A stretch of DNA of 64,000 nucleotides from CAVRQM01 sp963756975 (GCA_963756975.1 CAVWPS010000001.1:682001-746000), one strand, 5' to 3'; numbered from the stretch's first letter, positions 27,646-38,623 are shown. Notes: generated by a model from the sequence alone, not told the origin. Program-made: numbers and translations.

Positions 27646-28490
27646 CGGCGGACGGCCTGCCATCTTGCGGCGCGGCGGGCGAGCAGCGCCGACAGGCCGA
27701 GCACCAGCACCATGACCACGATCATGCCGACGGCGAGGGCGGCACCGGTTTGCGGGCTGCTCATCACGTCGCCCGACAGCACGTTCGCGATTTCCGTCGT
27801 CAGCAACGCGATGTTGCCGGACGTCAGCGCGTAAGCGGTCGCGTAGGCGGAGAAGGCCGAGCCGAACAGCAGGATGAACGACGACAGCAGCGACGGGGCC
27901 AGCACCGGCAGGCCGACATGGCGCCAGAACTGCGAGCCGGTGGCACCGAGGTTCTCGGACGCCTCCCGCCATTCGGTGCGCAGGCCCTGCAACGCCGGCG
28001 TGATGATGATGACCATCAGCGGGATCTGGAAATACGAGTAGACGATGGTCAGGCCGGTGATGCTGTAGAGGCTGAACCCGGCCGAGTAGACGTCGAGCCC
28101 GACCCCTTTCAGCGCCTGCGTCAGCATGCCGAGCGAGCCGAGTGTGGCGACGAACGCGAAGGCCAGCGGCACGCCGGCGAAGTTGGCCGCGACCGCCGAG
28201 AAGCTCGTCACCAACGATTGCAGGCCGCGGGGTGCCCCCGGCTTCAGCACCGTATGGGCGATCAGCCCGCCCGCGATGACACCGACGATGGCCGACGCGC
28301 CGGACAGCACGATCGAGTTTCTGAAGGCGCTCGCGTAGCGGTAATCGCCGAGGGCGCGCAGATACTCGAGCGTGAACCCGTGCTCCCCGGTGACCGACTG
28401 GATCGCCAGAGTCACTGTGGGCGCGACCATGAACAGCGCGCTCAGGGCCACGAACGCTGCGATGAAAAGGTAGGGGACGACGTATCTCAC
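27642..28490 (-). CDS. ABC importer permease (PotB-like)
   Basis: 282 residues with about six membrane spans. It begins MRYVVPYLFIAAFVALSALF, and its EAA-type loop REASENLGATGSQFWRHVGL lies near residue 180. It follows the binding-protein gene by 34 bases and overlaps the second permease, in the standard order binding protein, permease, permease, ATPase. Confidence 0.87.
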   Translation of the reverse strand: MRYVVPYLFIAAFVALSALFMVAPTVTLAIQSVTGEHGFTLEYLRALGDYRYASAFRNSIVLSGASAIVGVIAGGLIAHTVLKPGAPRGLQSLVTSFSAVAANFAGVPLAFAFVATLGSLGMLTQALKGVGLDVYSAGFSLYSITGLTIVYSYFQIPLMVIIITPALQGLRTEWREASENLGATGSQFWRHVGLPVLAPSLLSSFILLFGSAFSAYATAYALTSGNIALLTTEIANVLSGDVMSSPQTGAALAVGMIVVMVLVLGLSALLARRAARWQAVRR

Positions 28491-28524
28491 GCCGCCCGCC
28501 CCCCGTTCAGGTTAAAAACCCGCA

Positions 28525-29638
28525 TCAACCGAGCTTGACGACCTTCGGCCAGGTGTCGGCCAGAGCCTTTTTCGCCTTCGCACTCTGGTCCTGGGTCGCG
28601 AACGACACCGCCTTGTAGGCGTCGGCCGACGGCAGCTTGGCCAGCACATCGGCCGGGACCTTGCCGGCGGCGACGAGCGCGTTGAAGCGGATCGGGTGGG
28701 CGAAGCCGCGCAGGAAGCCGATCTGGCCCTCGTCGCTGTAGAGGTATTCCATCCAGAGCTTCGCGGTGTTCGGGTTCGGCGCGAACGCGCTGATCGCCTG
28801 GCAATAGTAGTTGCCGAACGGCTTGGCGTTCTCCGGCAGGATCACCTTGATGTTCGCCTTGCCGGACGCGCCGTCCGCGATGGCGAGGTTCAGGTAGTCC
28901 CAGTTGATCAGGATCGGCGTCTGGCCGCTGGTCAGGCTCGCCGTCGTGCCCTTCACCGGGTTGTAGTTGCCGGCGTCGTTCAGCTTGCCGAAGAATTCGA
29001 TGCCCGGGGTGATGTCGTCGAAGCTGCCGCCGTTGCCGAGCGCCGCCGCGTACACCGCACCGAAGGCCGCGCCGGCGCCGAGCGGGTTACCGTTCAGCGC
29101 GACCATGCCCTTGTACTCGGGCTTCAGCAGGTCGGCCCACGTCATCGGCATGTTCTTGACGACGTCGAGGTTCACGCCGAACGAGACCACGCCGAAATAG
29201 TCGCCGTACCACATGCCGTCCGGGTCCTTGACCTCGGTCGGGATCGTGTCCCAGGTCGCGACCTTGTAGGGCTGGAACAGCTTCTCGGCGGTGCCGGTGG
29301 TGGCGAACGCCGGGCCGACATCCACGGTGTCCGGGGCGCGGCTCTGGTTCTTGAGGCTGCGGATCGCCTGCAGCTCCTCGGCCGAGCTGCCGTCCGGGTT
29401 CGCGTCGTCGATCGTGACGTTGTAGCGCTTGGCGAAGGTGTCCATCAGCTCGCCGTAATTCGCCCAGTCGCGCGGCAGGGTGATGACGTTGAGCTTGCCC
29501 TCGGCCTTCGCCGCATCGACGATGCCGGCCGGGATCATCGTATCGGCCGCGAACGCGCGGCGGGCGGTGCCGCCCACGAGACCCGCGCCGACCAGGCCGA
29601 CGCCGGCCCTCAGGTACACTGCGACGATCGAATGACAT
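28525..29638 (-). CDS. Tat-exported ABC substrate-binding protein, one frameshift
   Basis: The ATG at 29638 follows GGAGG and gives MSFDRRSV; after one extra base near 29620 the frame continues LRAGVGLVGAGLVGGTARRA, completing a twin-arginine signal, with probable cleavage after AFA. The mature part is a type 2 periplasmic binding fold of about 340 residues with VITLPRDWANYGELMDTFAK near its start, as in polyamine/iron/thiamine-type binding proteins. Corrected length is about 370 residues. The ligand is not identifiable by eye. The first gene of its operon, it lies downstream of an inverted repeat overlapping a TTGACA box. Confidence 0.82.
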
Positions 29639-29700
29639 GCGGAACCTCCGTGAGCGAATTGCGACAGCGCACGGGATAGTGAGGATGTGTTACACTAAGA

Positions 29701-29716
29701 TGTCAATTATGTGACA
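29701..29716. promoter_or_regulatory. Operator/promoter candidate of the ABC importer operon
   Basis: TGTCAATTATGTGACA contains inverted 5-bp arms TGTCA and TGACA around 6 bases. On the minus strand it includes a perfect -35 hexamer TTGACA at 29706-29701, 63 bases before the binding-protein start. The surrounding 30 bases are A/T-rich compared with the neighbourhood. A dimeric repressor over the -35 is a reasonable reading. I cannot name the regulator. Confidence 0.45.
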
Positions 29717-29749
29717 GTTACGCGGTTGTTCCGATCAGCCGGTCACCGA

Positions 29750-30874
29750 TCACCCGCTCACCGGCGGCTCGGTCGCGCCCAGTGCGGCCATCGTCTCCGG
29801 CGCGAGGCGCAGGTGCGCCCGCACCAGTTCGGGCGGCGAGAGCGCCAGGCACTGGCCGGCGGAGACGTGGGTGTAACGGCCGGACGCGAACAGTTCGAGG
29901 TAGCGTAGCGTCCCGGTCCCGGTGTTCTCGATCCAGTGGCCGCTGGTTTTTCCGACGTAGCCGACATCGCCCGCGCGAAGATCGACGGTGCAAGCCACGC
30001 CGCCGGACGCGAAGATGCCCATCCGTCCCTGCCCCGACAGCCAGCACTGCCACTCGTCCGAATACGGATGCCAATGCAGCTCTCGCAGGCCGCCGGGCGC
30101 GATCTCGACCAGGGCGGCCGCGATCTCCGTGGATATCGCGAAATTGGTCCTGTCGGTGATCCGCACCGTGCCCCATGGCGTGCGCTGGGGCGGCTGCGCG
30201 GCCATGCGGTGGGTGAACGATTGCGGCGCGAACCCTTGGGGCGAGGCGATGCGGCCGGCCGGCAGCTTTGCCGGAAGATCCGATTGGAAGATATACGGTG
30301 CCGTCTCGGGCATTTTCGCGAACGCCGCTTCCGGTGCCCCGAAATTCTTGGCCAGCACCGCGCGCGGCACGTGGGCGAACCAGTCGGTCAGCAGGAACGT
30401 GGCGCCGTCCGAAAATGTCCCGTCCGGGACCACCATCAGAACCTCGCAGCCGTCCGGCTCCAAACCCTGGATCGAGTGCGGCAGGCCGCCGGGGACATAC
30501 CAGAGGTCGCCCTCCGCGACGTCGCCGGCGACCGCGCGGCCGTCCTGATCGACCATCGTCATCCGCGCGTGGCCGTGCAGCACGTACGCCCACTCCGCCT
30601 GCTTGTGCCAATGCATTCCCCGCACGCCGCCGGCGGTCAGGCGCATGTTGACGCCGGCGATCTCCTTGGCCACCGGCAGCTCGCGCGCGGTCACCTCGCG
30701 CGCCCAGCCGCCCTCCTCCAGCCGGCTGTGCGCGTCGTTGAAGGAGAAGCGCATGCCGGCGTCGCGGATCGGCCCCGGCCCCCGCTCCGGTCCCCGCTCC
30801 TTGCTCGGGGTGGCGGCCAGCGTGGCGGCGGCGGCGGCTCCCGCCAACAGGCTGCGGCGCATCGGATCGGTCAT
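29750..30874 (-). CDS. Oxalate decarboxylase-like bicupin, Tat-exported
   Basis: 374 residues. MRRSLLAGAAAAA is a short twin-arginine signal. Two cupin domains follow, each with manganese ligands: HWH at residues 88-90, Glu94 and His133 in the first; HWH at 267-269, Glu274 and His313 in the second. The C-domain Glu316 in HWIENTG is conserved. In the first domain the catalytic lid, SENST in Bacillus OxdC, reads SDGAT (155-159), so the proton-donor Glu is Asp. The following LLTDWFAHVP and LAKNFG match OxdC well. The lid change could alter the balance between decarboxylase and oxidase activity; this is inference. Confidence 0.85.
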   Translation of the reverse strand: MTDPMRRSLLAGAAAAATLAATPSKERGPERGPGPIRDAGMRFSFNDAHSRLEEGGWAREVTARELPVAKEIAGVNMRLTAGGVRGMHWHKQAEWAYVLHGHARMTMVDQDGRAVAGDVAEGDLWYVPGGLPHSIQGLEPDGCEVLMVVPDGTFSDGATFLLTDWFAHVPRAVLAKNFGAPEAAFAKMPETAPYIFQSDLPAKLPAGRIASPQGFAPQSFTHRMAAQPPQRTPWGTVRITDRTNFAISTEIAAALVEIAPGGLRELHWHPYSDEWQCWLSGQGRMGIFASGGVACTVDLRAGDVGYVGKTSGHWIENTGTGTLRYLELFASGRYTHVSAGQCLALSPPELVRAHLRLAPETMAALGATEPPVSG

Positions 30875-30933
30875 TGGCGGTCTCCGCTGATGGTCGGATT
30901 AGAACGACGCCGCGCCGGGCGGGCTGCCGCCGG

Positions 30934-30962
30934 TTGACACGAACCGACCCCGCACGATGATG
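30934..30962 (+). promoter_or_regulatory. Possible xylA promoter
   Basis: A perfect -35 box TTGACA at 30934-30939 is followed after 17 bases by ATGATG, a poor -10 match. It lies in the 114-base gap between the divergent bicupin and xylA genes, 27 bases before the xylA start, so it would give a very short leader. Only the -35 element is convincing. Confidence 0.3.
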
Positions 30963-30988
30963 CCGCCCGCCAAACGGGGGAACGACCA

Positions 30989-32305
30989 ATGAGCGTTGCA
31001 GACGAGTTTTTCGCGGGCCTGACGCCGATCCGGTACGCCGGGCCCGACAGCACCGACCCCCTCGCCTATCGCTGGTACGATCCGGACCGCATGGTGATGG
31101 GCCGCACGATGGCCGAGCACTTCAAGTTCTCGGTCGCGTATTGGCATACGCTGGTCTGGCCCGGCTCCGACATGTTCGGCCCCGGCACCTTCGACCGCCC
31201 CTGGCAGCAGGGCGACACGCTACAGCACGCGGACGACAAGGCGGCGGCGATGTTCGCCATCCTCGATCTGCTCGGTGTGGATCATTACTGCTTCCACGAC
31301 ATCGACGCGGTGCCGCTGGGCGAGACGCTGCGTGAGGGCAACGCGAACCTCGATCACATCGCCGACGTGCTGGCGGGGCATCAGGCGCGCACCGGCAAGA
31401 AGCTGCTGTGGGGCACGGCCAACCTGTTCAGCCACCCGCGCTACATGGCGGGTGCGGCCACCAACCCGGACCCGGCCGTGTTCGCCTACGCCTGCGGGCA
31501 GGTGGCGAAGATGATGGAGGTCACGCACAAGCTCGGTGGCGCGAATTACGTGCTGTGGGGCGGGCGCGAGGGCTATGACACGCTGCTGAACACCGACATC
31601 GGCCACGAGCTCGATCAGCTCGGGCGGTTCATGTCGATGGTGGTCGAGCACAAGCACAAGATCGGCTACTCGGGCCAGCTGCTGATCGAGCCGAAGCCGT
31701 GCGAGCCGACCAAGCATCAATACGATTACGATGCGGCGGCGGTGGCCGGGTTCCTGCGCAAATACGGCCTCGAGCGCGACATCAAGATGAACCTCGAGGT
31801 CAACCACGCGACCCTCGCCGGACACACGTTCGAGCACGAGATCGCGTTCGCGGGCAGCCAGGGATTGCTCGGCTCGGTCGACGTGAACCGGGGCGATCCG
31901 CAGAATGGCTGGGATACGGACCAGTTCCCGAACAACCTCGGCGAGTGGGTTCTGGCGATCTATTACATCCAGGCGTCCGGCGGGCTCGGCAGCGGCGGCT
32001 ACAATTTCGACGCGAAGGTCCGGCGGCAGTCGATCGACGCGGTCGATTTGCTGCACGGGCACGCGGGGGCGATCGACCTTTGTGCGCGGGCGTTGCTGAT
32101 CGTCGAGAAGATGGTGGCCGATGGCGGCTTCGACGCGTTCCGGGCGCACCGGTATGCCGGTTGGCGTGAAGGCTTCGGCGCCGACATGCTGGCCGGGAAA
32201 GTGACGCTGGCCGACGCGGCGTCGCATGCGGCGACGGCGGCGGTGCCGGTCAAGAAGTCCGGGCGGCAGGAGTTCTTGGAGAACCTGGTCAACCGGTTCG
32301 TCTGA
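30989..32305 (+). CDS. xylA: Xylose isomerase
   Basis: 438 residues, the normal class II length. Conserved stretches include MAEHFKFSVAYWHT, the catalytic His/Asp region DHYCFHDIDAVPLG, YVLWGGREGYDTLLNTD, the metal ligand region LLIEPKPCEPTKHQYD and GHTFEHEIAFA. GGGGG precedes the ATG at 8-12 bases. It interconverts D-xylose and D-xylulose in the cytoplasm and needs divalent metal. No xylB or xylose transporter is adjacent, so the gene stands alone beside an unrelated cupin gene. Confidence 0.96.
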   Translation: MSVADEFFAGLTPIRYAGPDSTDPLAYRWYDPDRMVMGRTMAEHFKFSVAYWHTLVWPGSDMFGPGTFDRPWQQGDTLQHADDKAAAMFAILDLLGVDHYCFHDIDAVPLGETLREGNANLDHIADVLAGHQARTGKKLLWGTANLFSHPRYMAGAATNPDPAVFAYACGQVAKMMEVTHKLGGANYVLWGGREGYDTLLNTDIGHELDQLGRFMSMVVEHKHKIGYSGQLLIEPKPCEPTKHQYDYDAAAVAGFLRKYGLERDIKMNLEVNHATLAGHTFEHEIAFAGSQGLLGSVDVNRGDPQNGWDTDQFPNNLGEWVLAIYYIQASGGLGSGGYNFDAKVRRQSIDAVDLLHGHAGAIDLCARALLIVEKMVADGGFDAFRAHRYAGWREGFGADMLAGKVTLADAASHAATAAVPVKKSGRQEFLENLVNRFV

Positions 32306-32313
32306 TCGCGTTT

Positions 32314-32361
32314 GCGCCGGCACGGATGCCCGGATCGAGTCCGGGCATGACGTGCCGGCGC
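32314..32361. terminator. Nested inverted repeat between xylA and the DUF72 gene
   Basis: Outer arms GCGCCGGCACG (32314-32324) and CGTGCCGGCGC (32351-32361) are perfect complements. Inside them GCCCGGA (32328-32334) pairs with TCCGGGC (32340-32346). No U-tract follows. It lies between two convergent genes, so it can serve both as a bidirectional terminator. The inner GCCCGGATCGAGTCCGGGC core is of a kind found as a dispersed intergenic repeat in many proteobacteria. Confidence 0.6.
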
Positions 32362-32362
32362 G

Positions 32363-33099
32363 TCAGTCCCGCAACCGATCCAGCAGGGCCATGGCGGCGA
32401 ACGGATTGCGTTCCTTGAACCCGCTGATGACGTAGGCGAACACGTCGCGCCCGGCCGCCATTCGTCGCAGCCGGTCCGCCCACCCGTCGAGGGCTTCGTC
32501 GCTGTATCCCAGGAATTCGTCCTCGGTCGTGCCCATGATGCGGACGTAGGAGAAGTCGGCGGTCGGCTCGTCGATGGTGGCCTTCGTCGCGTCGGCGGCG
32601 AGCGCCATGCAGACATTGTGCTCGCGCGCCATGGCGAAGCATTCGGGCGTGTCGAAGCTCGGATGTCCGACTTCCATCACGTGCCGGAGCGGTTTGCCGC
32701 CGGCCTCGCGCGGCAGCAGTTTCAGGAACGCGCCGAAATCGCCGGGCTCGAATTTCTTGGTGGCGGCGAACTGCCAGTTGATCGGCCCGAGTTTCTCACG
32801 CAGTTCGAGCACGCCGCCGCCGATGAACCGGGCCACGGACTCGCCCGCGTCGGCCAGCACGCGCCGGTTGGTGCAGTAGCGCGACGCTTTGACCGAGAAC
32901 ACGAAGCCGTCCGGCGTCTCGTCCCGCCAGCGCGCGAACGTTTCCGGCTTTTGCGATCCGTAGAAGGTGGCGTTGATTTCGATGGAGGTGAGAAGGCTCG
33001 CGGCATGCGCGAGTTGGCTCCGGTGCGGCAGGCCGGCGGGGAAGAACGTGCCGCGCCAGGGTTCAAAATCCCAGCCGCCGACGCCGATGCGGATCGCGC

Positions 33100-33103
<4 letters not shown>
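32363..33103 (-). CDS. DUF72 (YecE-like) protein
   Basis: 246 residues from a GTG at 33103 overlapping the dppF stop. The N-terminus IRIGVGGWDFEPWRGTFFP, then SIEINATFYGSQKPETFARW and KASRYCTNRRVL, are the DUF72 signature; later VMEVGHPSFDTPE and ADFSYVRIMGTT complete the TIM-barrel-like fold. The biochemical role of the family is not established, although a nucleic-acid or iron-sulfur related function has been suggested. It is the last gene of the dpp transcription unit and probably an incidental passenger. Confidence 0.85.
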
Positions 33104-34064
<961 letters not shown>

Positions 34065-34068
<4 letters not shown>

Positions 34069-35042
34069 GTCGGGCGCCCGGCATCGTCGAGCGGAAAGTG
34101 GCAGCGGGCGCGGGCGTCCATGTGCGGCACGAGCAGCGGCTTTTCGGCGACGCACCGGGGCTGCACGAACGCGCAGCGCGGGTTGAACAGGCATCCGGCG
34201 GGGCGGTCGTCGATGCCGGGCACGATGCCGGGGATGGTGGGCAGCCGGTCCTGGCCGACCGCGCGCTCCGGCAACGCGGCGAGCAATGCGGCCGTGTACG
34301 GATGGCGCGGATGGGCGAACAGGTTTTCGGTCGCCGCCTCCTCCACGGTTTCGCCCGCGTACATCACCTGCACGCGCTGCGCTGTTTCGGCGACGACGCC
34401 CATGTCGTGCGTGATCAGCACCAGCGCCATGCCACGGTCGCGCTGCAGGTCGAGCAGCAGGTCGAGGATCTGCTTCTGGATGGTGACGTCGAGTGCCGTG
34501 GTCGGCTCGTCCGCGATCAGCAGGCGCGGGTTGCAGGCGATGGCCATGGCGATCATCACGCGCTGGTTCATGCCGCCCGAAAGCTGGTGCGGGAAGCTGC
34601 GCTTTCGGCGGTCCGCGTCCGGGATGCCGACCTGTTCGAGCAGCGCGGTCACGCGGCGGGCGATGTCGCTGCGCGGCACGGCGTGGTGGGCGCGCAGGCT
34701 CTCGGCGATCTGCCAGCCGACCGGGTAGCAGGGGTTCAGCGAGCTCATCGGCTCCTGAAAGATCATGGCCACGTCACGGCCGACGATCTTTCGGCGCGCA
34801 CCGGCTGAGAGCGTCAGCAGGTCGGTGCCGTCGAACCGCAGCACGTCGGCGGTGACGCGGCCGGCTGCCGCGACGAGGCCCATGACAGCGAGCATGGACA
34901 CCGATTTGCCGCTGCCGCTTTCGCCCACGACCGACAGGATTTCGCCCGCGTCGACGGTCAGATCGACCCCGCTCACGGCACTGAACTTGCCGCGCGCGGT
35001 GTCGAACACGACCGACAGGTTGCGGATTTCGAGCAGCGGCAT
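34065..35042 (-). CDS. dppD: Dipeptide ABC transporter ATPase DppD
   Basis: 325 residues from the ATG at 35042, which abuts the dppC stop. Walker A VVGESGSGKSVSMLAVMGL, Q-loop MIFQEPMSSLNPCYPVGWQI, signature LSGGMNQRVMIAMAI and Walker B LLIADEPTTALDVTIQ identify an OppD/DppD ATPase. The C-terminal CLFNPRCAFVQPRC motif is the oligopeptide-type zinc/iron-like Cys cluster. Confidence 0.93.
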
Positions 35043-35942
35043 CAGCGGCGCAATTTCGGGTCGAGCGCGTCGCGCATGCCGTCGCCGAACAGGTTGAACG
35101 CCAGCACGGTGAGCAGGATGGCGAGGCCCGGGAACAGCAGCACCCAATACGCGCGCTGATAATATTCCAGCGCGCCGGACAGCATCGTCCCCCACTCCGG
35201 CGTGGGCGGCTGCGCGCCGAGGCCGAGGAAGCCGAGTGCTGCGGCATCGAGGATCGCGGACGAGAAACCCAGTGTCGCCTGCACGATCACCGGGGCGAGG
35301 CAGTTCGGCAGCACCGCGTCGAACATCAGCCGCAGCGTGCCCGCACCGGCCGAGCGGCTCGCCGCCACGTAGTCGCGCGACAACTCGCCGAGGGCGGCGG
35401 CGCGGACGAGGCGCGTGTAGGTCGGAAGATACGTGATGGCGACGGCGATCATCGCGTTGAACAGGCTCGGGCCGACGATGGCGACGATGACGATCGCGAG
35501 CAGCAGGCTCGGGAACACCAGCAGCACGTCCATCAGGCGCATGATACCGACATCGACCGCACCACCGGCGAATGCGGCGATCAGGCCCAGTACCGTGCCG
35601 AGCGTCAGCGACAACGCGACGACCGCGAGCCCGATCAGCAGCGACAGCCGGGCACCGAACATGAGGCGGCTCAGGATGTCGCGGCCCACGTCGTCGGTTC
35701 CGAGCACGAAGTGTGACGTGCCGCCCGCGTCCCACACCGGCGGGGTCAGCAGATGGTCGCGGAACTGCTCGATCGGCGAGTACGGGAGCAAGGATGTCGG
35801 CGAACACGGCCACGATCAGGACGAAGCCGATCACGCCGACGCCGGCCACCGCCGCGCGGTTGGACCGAAACGCGCGCCAGAACAATGCAAGACCGCCGGG
35901 CATCGGACGGGCGATTTCGGTGGTGCGGAGCAGACCCGACAT
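35042..35942 (-). CDS. dppC: Dipeptide ABC transporter permease DppC, one frameshift
   Basis: The ATG at 35942 overlaps the dppB stop and gives RPMPGGLALFWRAFRSNRAA with the first membrane span. One extra C in a CCC run near 35790 shifts the frame at DILAP|YSPIEQF, after which the periplasmic loop GTDDVGRDILSRLMFGARLS and five more spans follow to 35042. Corrected length is 299 residues, normal for DppC. The EAA loop YVAASRSAGAGTLRLMFDAV is intact. The break looks like a sequence error. Confidence 0.88.
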
Positions 35943-36946
35943 CAGCGTGAAATCCGCGGGTTGAGGACGCCGTAGGTCAAATCGACGCCGAGGTTGACCA
36001 GCATCGCGAGCGACGCGATCAGCAACGTGCCGCCCTGCAGCACGGGATAATCGCGGCGGCCGATGCTCTCGACCAGCCAGCGGCCGACGCCGGGCCACGC
36101 GAACACCGTCTCGGTCAGGATGGCGCCGCCGAGCAACGCGCCGACCTGCAGGCCGAGCACGGTCACGATCGGGATCAGCGCGTTGCGCAGCGCGTGCACG
36201 ACGACGACGCGGAACCCGGACAGGCCCTTCGCGCGGGCCGTGCGAACGTAATCCTCACCCAAGACTTCCAGCATGGACGAGCGAGTCATGCGCGCGATGG
36301 TGGCGAGCGGGATGGTGCCGAGCACGATCGTCGGCAGGATCAGGTGCGAGAACGCCGACCGCACCGCGCCGTCGTCGTCGCTGTACCAGGAATCGATCAG
36401 CATGAAGCCGGTCCAGCTCGGCACGTCGAACATGTCGCTGATCCGGCCGGCGACCGGCGTCCATCCGAGGCCGACGGAGAAGATCAGGATCATGATCAGC
36501 CCCCACCAGAAGATCGGCATCGACGCGCCCGCGACGCTGACGCTCATCAGCCCCCAATCGACGGGCGTGCCGCGCCGGATCGCGGCGAGCACGCCGAGCG
36601 GCAGACCGATGACGATGGCGAACAGGATCGCGCACACGCTGAGTTCGAGCGTCGCGGGAAACAACTGCTTGAACTCGCCCCACACGGGTTCATGCGTGCG
36701 GAGCGAGATGCCGAGGTCGCCGGACAGCACCTGGCCTTCGTAGCGGACGAACTGCTCCCACAACGGCCGGTCGAGCCCCGCCTCATGCCGGAGCAACGCC
36801 AGCCGCTCCGGCGAGATGCCGTGCTCGCCGAAGCGCACCTCGATCGGATCGCCCGGCACGGCGTGGATCAGCACGAAGCTCAGCAGGGTGACGCCGACGA
36901 ATGTCGGAATGATCAGCGCCACCCGCCTCAGGACATAAAGCAGCAA
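35942..36946 (-). CDS. dppB: Dipeptide ABC transporter permease DppB
   Basis: 334 residues, full length. It starts MLLYVLRRVALIIPTFVGVT and has the large periplasmic loop and six spans of OppB/DppB permeases. HAVPGDPIEVRFGEHGISPE and the EAA loop YVRTARAKGLSGFRVVVVHA are typical. It begins 9 bases after the dppA stop. Confidence 0.94.
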   Translation of the reverse strand: MLLYVLRRVALIIPTFVGVTLLSFVLIHAVPGDPIEVRFGEHGISPERLALLRHEAGLDRPLWEQFVRYEGQVLSGDLGISLRTHEPVWGEFKQLFPATLELSVCAILFAIVIGLPLGVLAAIRRGTPVDWGLMSVSVAGASMPIFWWGLIMILIFSVGLGWTPVAGRISDMFDVPSWTGFMLIDSWYSDDDGAVRSAFSHLILPTIVLGTIPLATIARMTRSSMLEVLGEDYVRTARAKGLSGFRVVVVHALRNALIPIVTVLGLQVGALLGGAILTETVFAWPGVGRWLVESIGRRDYPVLQGGTLLIASLAMLVNLGVDLTYGVLNPRISR

Positions 36947-36955
36947 CCGGGTCGG

Positions 36956-38554
36956 CTACTTCAGGTCGACGGCGTAGAATTCGTGGCTGCCGAGCGGGTC
37001 CATCTTGTAGCCCACGACGGCTTTGGACATCGGCAACGAGACGACCGAGTGCGCGATGAACGCGAACGGCGCCTCCTTGTGCATGATCTCCTGCGCCTGC
37101 GTGTAGAGCTTCGCGCGGTCGGCCTGCGCCGGCAGCATCGCCGCCTTCTTCAGCACCTCGTCGAAATCCTTGTCGCACCACTTGGCGACGTTGCCGCCGC
37201 CGACGCGCGCCGCGTCGCACCCGGCGAGCGGGACGAAGAAGTTGTCCGGGTCGCCATTGTCGCCGGTCCAGCCGAGCTCGACCATCTGATGCTCGCCGGC
37301 CTGCGCGCGCTTGCGGTACTCGCCCCACTCGTAGCTGACGATGTGGGTCTTGACCCCGATCTTGGCGAAGTCGGACTGCATCAGTTCGGCCATCCGGCGG
37401 CCGTCGGGATTGTACGGGCGCTGCACGGGCATCGCCCACAGATCGCTTTCGAACCCGTTCGGCAGGCCCGCCTCGGCGAGCAGCTTCTTCGCACCCTCGG
37501 GGTCGTATTTGTACGCCGGAATGGCGGCGTCGTAGCTCCACATGGTCGGCGGAATGAGGTTTTTGGCCTCCGTCCCGGCGCCCTGGTACACCGCGTCGAG
37601 GATCGCCTTGCGGTCGATCGCCATGTTCAGCGCGGTGCGGACGCGAACGTCGTCGAACGGCTTCTTGGTCGTGTTGAACGCGAGGTAGCCGATATTCAGG
37701 CCCGCCTGGCTCAGCACATTGAGCTTCGGGTCGGCCTTGATCGACGGCAGATCGGCCGGGTTCGGATACGCCGCCACCTGGCACTCGCCGGCGCGGAGTT
37801 TGGCGAGGCGCACGGCCGGGTCCTTGTTGATCGAGAACACCAGCGTGTCGATCTTCGCCCGCGTGCCCCAGAAGCCGGGGAACGCCTTGTAGCGGATGGT
37901 GGCGTCCTGGTCGTATTTGACGAACTGGAACGGGCCGGTGCCGATCGGGTGCTGGTCGATCACCTCCGGATGGCCGGCCTTCATCATCGCGTCGGCGTAT
38001 TCCTTCGACTGGATCGTGGCGAAATCCATCGCGAGGTCGGCGATGAACGGCGCGTTCGGCATTTTCAGCGTGAACTTGACCGTGAAGTCGTCGACCTTCT
38101 CGATCGTGTCGAGCAGGTCGGCCATGCCCATGTCGCCGAAATAGTCGTAGCTGCCGCCCGAGACTTTATGGAACGGGCTGGAATCCTTCCACTGCCGCTC
38201 GAAGCTGAAGATGACGTCGTCGGCGTTGAAGCCGCGCGTCGGCTTGAACTGGTCGTTGCTCTGCCATTTGGCGTTGTGGCGCAGGTGGAAGGTGAAAATC
38301 TTGCCGTCCGCCGAAATGTCCCACTTCTCGGCGAGTCCGGGCTCGGTCTCGGTCGATCCGAGCTTGAACTGCACGAGGCGGTTGTAGACCGGGCGGTTGG
38401 CGTCGAACGTGGTCCCGGTGGTGTTGATCATCGGGTTGAAGTTCTCGGGGGCACCTTCCGAGCAGTAGACCAGCGTCTTCGCGGTCGCCGGGGCGACGAG
38501 CAGGGCCGCCATCACCGCGAGCGACGCGGTTCCGAGGAGCAGTCGTTTGGCCAT
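36956..38554 (-). CDS. dppA: Periplasmic dipeptide-binding protein DppA
   Basis: 532 residues from the ATG at 38554, chosen over a GTG 15 bases upstream because a GAGGA ribosome-binding site lies between them. A Sec signal (MAKRLLLGTASLAVMAALLV) ends at about residue 25. Conserved stretches follow E. coli DppA closely: KTLVYCSEGAPENFNP, NRLVQFKLGSTETEPGLAEK, HKVSGGSYDYF, LWAMPVQRPYNPDGRRMAEL and GWTGDNGDPDNFF. It captures dipeptides (and possibly haem or ALA, as DppA does in enterics) for DppBCDF. Confidence 0.95.
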   Translation of the reverse strand: MAKRLLLGTASLAVMAALLVAPATAKTLVYCSEGAPENFNPMINTTGTTFDANRPVYNRLVQFKLGSTETEPGLAEKWDISADGKIFTFHLRHNAKWQSNDQFKPTRGFNADDVIFSFERQWKDSSPFHKVSGGSYDYFGDMGMADLLDTIEKVDDFTVKFTLKMPNAPFIADLAMDFATIQSKEYADAMMKAGHPEVIDQHPIGTGPFQFVKYDQDATIRYKAFPGFWGTRAKIDTLVFSINKDPAVRLAKLRAGECQVAAYPNPADLPSIKADPKLNVLSQAGLNIGYLAFNTTKKPFDDVRVRTALNMAIDRKAILDAVYQGAGTEAKNLIPPTMWSYDAAIPAYKYDPEGAKKLLAEAGLPNGFESDLWAMPVQRPYNPDGRRMAELMQSDFAKIGVKTHIVSYEWGEYRKRAQAGEHQMVELGWTGDNGDPDNFFVPLAGCDAARVGGGNVAKWCDKDFDEVLKKAAMLPAQADRAKLYTQAQEIMHKEAPFAFIAHSVVSLPMSKAVVGYKMDPLGSHEFYAVDLK

Positions 38555-38623
38555 CTTGGAGGTCCTCACGGTGTGTTGCGGGAGTGAACCAAACTTGGCG
38601 GGGGTTGGGAAGCGAGCCGTCGC

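Noticed and set aside
36194..38587. A 797-codon plus-strand open frame opposite dppB and dppA
   Set aside because: Shadow of the dipeptide genes; its product is Arg/Asp/His-rich with no domain pattern.
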